From Monosporascus cannonballus (taxonomy: Eukaryota > Ascomycota > Sordariomycetes > Xylariales): DNA of 64,000 nucleotides. The notes below the pieces were generated by a model. That model made no database searches. It worked only from the letters and a program-made list of their open reading frames with translations, and was not told where the DNA came from. Both the position numbers and the translations under genes were made by a program. Position 1 is the stretch's first letter; every line of letters begins with the position of its first letter. This document shows, in pieces, positions 59,501-64,000 of the stretch. Where the stretch lies: contig QJNS01000180.1 in NCBI GenBank assembly GCA_004154925.1, positions 7,905 to 71,904 of the forward strand, in the 5' to 3' direction.

Positions 59501-61469
59501 GTTTACTTAATTTAAGACTTGTACTTTTCAATTATATAATAAATTTATAATATGTTTTCTTAAATCTTATTTTATTATCCTTAAAAATGATATACATTTT
59601 TAATTAAATCGTAAATTGTTGAGAAATATTAAAATATTTTTGTGATAACATTATATTTTAAAGTCTTTGTTATATTTATCCAAAGTTATTTTTTAATACT
59701 TTTAATACGTTTTTATTTGTGTTAAACAAATAATATTATTTTTTTGGTTTTAAGTTAATTATAAATTTAAATTTCTTCCTTTTTATATTAATAGCGATTT
59801 TAATATTATTATATCTTTTTGTTTATTTTATGTTAAGCCTTGTATTAATAGACTTTGGGTTATTTTAATATTAAAAGATTTTATTATTTTTTAATTAATT
59901 TAATTTGCTTATAAAAACAGTTTTTATTTTAACTATTTGTGCACTATATTTAAAGTATTAATTATTAATATATTTATATTTTCCCATCATATCAATGTTT
60001 GAAAATAACGATTTTGAAATTTTATTTTCAGTATTATATCTTGTAAATTATAAGATTAAATATATAGCTTTCAAACAAAGATGTTTTATATTTAAAGTTC
60101 GTATTATATATAAGATATTAAGAAATAATATAAATATTTTTGCGATACAGTTTTTTAAATTTGTTTTCATTTAAAATATAAATAATAAATTTAAAATATT
60201 GTAAATCTTCAAAACTTGTATATACTATTATTTATTATTTAGTGTTTTTAATATATTTTTATATTATTCGGCTAAGCACTTTTTCCGTACTTAAATAAAA
60301 TAAATAATTATGTATATAATAAGATATAAATGGAATAAATTATTAAGGTTTGTTAAAACTAGAAAGGATTTAGAAAATAATTACTTATAATTATTAATAT
60401 ATAGTCGAAACTAATCGTATTCGTTATATATTTATTTAAAAACTGTTTATTTTTAATGATATCTATAAGTTTTTATTAGTAAACTTTAATATATGAAATA
60501 ATTTTCGTGTTTTACAATATAGGTTTAAATTTATGTACTTATAAAAATAATGTATTTTTGTTAAAAGTCGAGTGAATTCTTTTATTTTTATACTTTATTA
60601 TCAATTTCGTACTTACTTATTCTAATATTTTTTAAAATTGAAAAACACTTTTTTTAAGATATTTTATATCAAAAAACGAGATTTATTTGTGAAACACTTT
60701 GTTTCTATAGTTAAAATATTTTATATTAAATTGCTTTTAAAATAGGAATTAGAAATATGTTTAATAATAGTAATACAATTATCGATATATTCTAAAAAAG
60801 AATTATAAGTTTTATATATAATTCATTTTTAAATTATAGCTTTAATTGATTACAATAAAAACAAAGTAATAATTATCTTTTAACGATTTTCTATTAAAGA
60901 TGTAATTTGGAAATTAATTTATGTAAACAGGTCTTTATGTCCGTAAACTCATTATAAAATTTAAAAGAAATTAATTTACAAATTTTAACGTTTAATAGTT
61001 TTAGATACTTTTGCCTAATTAACTTTTGCCAATTAATAATAACATTAACGCTTTTTATGATTTAGCAAATTTAATGTTGTTTTAAAGGAAAATCGTATTT
61101 TTATTATTAAGATCTATAACTTTTTACTAAATATTAAATTTATTCATTTTCTGTTTTGTTTTATAAAAGTGTGTATTTTTTAAAATTTTAATAATATTTT
61201 TTGTAAGAATAAACCATTATTAAAGTAATTTTATTTTTGAAATCAGGTAATTATTAATATTATAGAACTAATTAATCAGAATATTATTTTAATATTGAAT
61301 AAACTAGACAAGTTAATTCTTAAAATTTTAATAATTTATAGTAAATATTAAATTTTTGTATTTGCCTTTAAACGAGGTTTTCGCAAATTTGGTTTTATTA
61401 AATTTATACGACTGTATATTTAATTAAGGTTTAAATTAGTCGAACTTATTAATAAGAAAATTACTAAAA

Positions 61470-61990
61470 TAAAATAAATTCGTTATATATTATTGTTATG
61501 GCTGCACCATGCCATCACGCCACCAGGGCAAAAGATCGGTGGAATGATCGCAATTGTGGCAATCATCCTGGTGCTTACAGCTGCATATATACTCTGGAGC
61601 TCTTACGGGTGACCAGGCCGTAACAATTATGTAAAGATGTAAACATTATCCGAAATAGGATTTTCATATAGAAGTAATAATAACTCAAGGAATAATTAAA
61701 ACATTAGTTTGTTAAAAATCTTTTAAACTTGTTTAATTAAAATTTAAATAATTAATTAAGAAATATAAAAAGGTGATAATTACTTTCATAAAATATATTT
61801 ATATATATTATTTTATTAAGTCTTTTATTGAATATAAATTTATATAAAGTTGTAAAATAAAAAACGGAGTTTTAAAAGTTTTATAATATTTCGAAAGTTT
61901 AAAGAAATAATATCTCAATTTATCGAGGGGTTTTAAATTATTAATATAAAACGGATAATTTTAAGCTTTTTTGAACTCATGTTCAATAAA
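61470..61990 (-). repeat. Eroded LTR at the right end of Gypsy-5, interrupted by a 132-bp insertion
   Basis: Reads as the LTR start up to 61,493, then after the insertion continues GTAAAGATGTAAACATTATC with CCGAAATAGG, a family landmark. The right half resembles 56,380-56,565. Confidence 0.55.
61494..61625. mobile_element. 132-bp TG...CA insertion with 5-bp TSD (mini solo LTR candidate)
   Basis: Starts TGTTATGG and ends CCGTAACA, with ATTAT duplicated at 61,489-61,493 and 61,626-61,630. Composition is normal, in sharp contrast to its surroundings. The minus strand has an AGTATATATGCAG TATA-like block. The plus strand can be read as a hydrophobic segment (MIAIVAIILVLTAAYILWSS) before a stop, which may be chance. 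A very short LTR or a related miniature element is the best explanation. Confidence 0.6.
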
Positions 61991-64000
61991 TTGCAATATA
62001 ATTATATATGTTAATAAAATTAATTAAATCGGAATTAAATCACTTTTAAAATATTTATTATATTTAACGAATATTATGTTTAATAACTCTAAATTTATAT
62101 AAGTGGTTTTTTAATCTTTTTTAAAGATTTATTTATTTTCGAAGATATATAGATTTTTATTAATTTTACATAATTGGTATAATTTTAAAATGTATTTCTA
62201 AAAAATTTGATATATTTTTAATACAAACGGAAGAAAATAATTTCGTATTTCGAAAGTGATTATAAGTTCGAAAATGCTATATTTATATTTAAAGAAGCAG
62301 TTTATTTAATTACGTAGTTTTTTTTAAATTTTATATAAGGATTTAAAATCATGAGCTTTTCGATATTTCAATTTCAAAGTTTTTTAACGTTTTTAATTCA
62401 TATAATATATTTAAAAAAACCGTTTTATTTTATGTTAATTTGGTAATATATTCAATATTATCATTTTGTTTTTAAATATGTATATTAATTTTTGTGTGAC
62501 TTAACCTTCGAAAATATTATTATTGTAATATATTTTAATAATCTATAATTAATAAATTATTTAATTAAAAACCGAAATGATTTAGAGCTAATTTTACATT
62601 TAAATGTTTTTACAAAATATAAAACATTGAAATATAACATAAATGTTAATATAATATAATTTTTAAATTTGATTTTAATTATAGAAGAAACTTTATGTAT
62701 ATATATATATTATTTAAGTTTAAAAATATTCTTTTGTTCAAATTCAAATGCAACGTAGTTACTTTTCAATATGTAAATAAACTAAGTAATCGCCGAAATA
62801 GCAGACGAAAAGAAATTTAATAAATTAAACATATTTTTAAAACTCTTTTAAATATATTATATATTTAACAAACTTGTAAAATCCGTAAAATTGGTTATAT
62901 AAATATTTATAATTATAAATATGTGCTCAAAATTAACCGTATTTGTTATATATTTTATAACATGATAATAAAAAATAAAGAAACTATTTTAATTTAATAA
63001 TTATTTTAACAGCCGTTTATTTTAAATAATATTTATAAGTTTTAATTTTAAAATCTACGTAAATAGAATAACTTTCGTATTAAGAACATTATATTAAGTC
63101 TGTGAAATTATGGTAATAATTAACTTTGCCTTTAAGAAATCGAAAGTATCTTTTTTTTACCTTGTTATTTATATTTTCTTTTACCGTTCTGCTTTTTTAA
63201 AAGAACTATCTTTTTTAAAAGAAAAAAATATTATTTAGTTTTAAAATACGTTTTATTATTATTACACTATTTTATATTAAAATATTTATTTATTTTTCTT
63301 CAATATCATGATTAAAACTTTTATATATATTTCGCGTATTGGATTTCTTTTTTAAATATCTGTAAAAACATTCGTTAATTAATCATAATACATTTCTCGA
63401 TTTAGATCGTAAAGATTTCAATTTAAGGCACTATATATAATTTGTTATTAATTTAAAACTTAAATTCAATATAATAAAATAATGAACTATTTTTTTAATA
63501 AATTTAAAATTAGCACTAAACCGTTAAATGTAAATATATATTGCAATATTACTTTAAAGTAATAGAAATAAAAATTAATTTATTATATACTACTTTTTTA
63601 TATAGAATTTTAAACAACATTCGAATAGTTTTAATAAATACCGATATTTATTAAAAATATCATTTAGTATATTTAAAAAATCGACAAGATTATTTCGTAA
63701 GTAATTGTTTTAAAATAAAGTTAAATTGTTTAAATAACGTTTGTTAATACTTATAAAATCTTTATTATATATTAATACATTTCCATTAATTCCTTTATAA
63801 AACTTGAAATAAAATTTAATTTAAGTTGTATTATTTTTACATTTACATATTTATTAAAAAATCTTTAAAAGATTAATTTATAATTTTGAAATATAACGAA
63901 TATAGTGTATATATATTTAAAAATATTAATAAGTTCTAAAAAGATTTTTATTTATAAAGAGTTATAAGCTGAAAATATATTAAAAATTACGTTCCTTAGG
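61991..64000. other. AT-rich RIP-eroded DNA to the window end
   Basis: No open frame, RNA gene or clear repeat boundary is visible. Scattered similarity to the left part of the Gypsy-3 internal region suggests a further eroded copy, which I cannot delimit. Confidence 0.5.

Larger units (their letters stand above)
56148..61990 (-). mobile_element. Gypsy-5: eroded relative of Gypsy-3
   Basis: Flanked by related LTRs at 56,148-56,565 and 61,470-61,990. The interior follows the Gypsy-3 order on the minus strand: the relative of the antisense frame at 57,118-57,240, an integrase-like region near 57,950-58,100 and an RT-like region near 59,100-59,400. It is very AT-rich with no open frame. The internal region (about 4.9 kb) is shorter than in Gypsy-3. 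I found no matching target duplication. Confidence 0.5.

Noticed and set aside
17893..64000. CRISPR array, telomere repeat or mitochondrial DNA insertion as the source of the AT-rich region
   Set aside because: No regularly spaced repeats or TTAGGG runs; Ty3/Gypsy domains, target duplications and CpA depletion explain the composition as RIP.

Overview
This window is from a filamentous ascomycete (Pezizomycotina, probably Sordariomycetes). The evidence is short spliceosomal introns with fungal GTAAG donors and CTRAC branch sites, fungal-type RAD50, PPP4R2 and UPF0658 genes, scattered CCTAGGTA-type motifs, and a large AT-rich block of transposon relics carrying repeat-induced point mutation (RIP: CpA lost to TpA while CpG is largely kept).

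Bases 1-17,890 have ordinary base composition and carry genes. RAD50 (+) converges on a PPP4R2-family phosphatase subunit gene (-). That gene diverges from an eight-span UPF0658 Golgi membrane protein gene (+), which converges on a five-exon gene (-) for a small predicted beta-solenoid protein. Start and end of the PPP4R2, UPF0658 and beta-solenoid genes depend on splice sites read by eye from the sequence. Between 16.3 and 17.9 kb there are only relics: a frameshifted TPR fragment, an unknown reading frame with two amber stops, and a broken Copia reverse transcriptase.

At about 17.9 kb composition changes abruptly, and the remaining 46 kb is AT-rich, RIP-mutated, nested LTR retrotransposons without any intact gene. 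Its clearest part is a four-layer nest supported by target-site duplications: Gypsy-1 (TSD ATTTC, 20,303-36,097) carries a solo LTR (TSD CATAC) and, inside its 3' LTR, a Fot1/pogo transposon with 40-bp inverted ends. That transposon is itself split by Gypsy-2 (TSD AAAGG, 28,285-35,027). Gypsy-3 (TSD TTAAA, 36,550-43,740, minus strand) follows, then older, more eroded relatives in an LTR-internal-LTR-internal-LTR arrangement (about 44.7-62.0 kb), broken by another LTR element (about 46.7-54.0 kb). Small islands of normal composition (44.5, 46.4, 61.5 kb) are later insertions that escaped RIP.

The observations I rate highest are the beta-solenoid gene, whose introns are all phase 2 and whose exons match coil-sized units, and an antisense coiled-coil reading frame carried between integrase and 3' LTR in two different Gypsy families.
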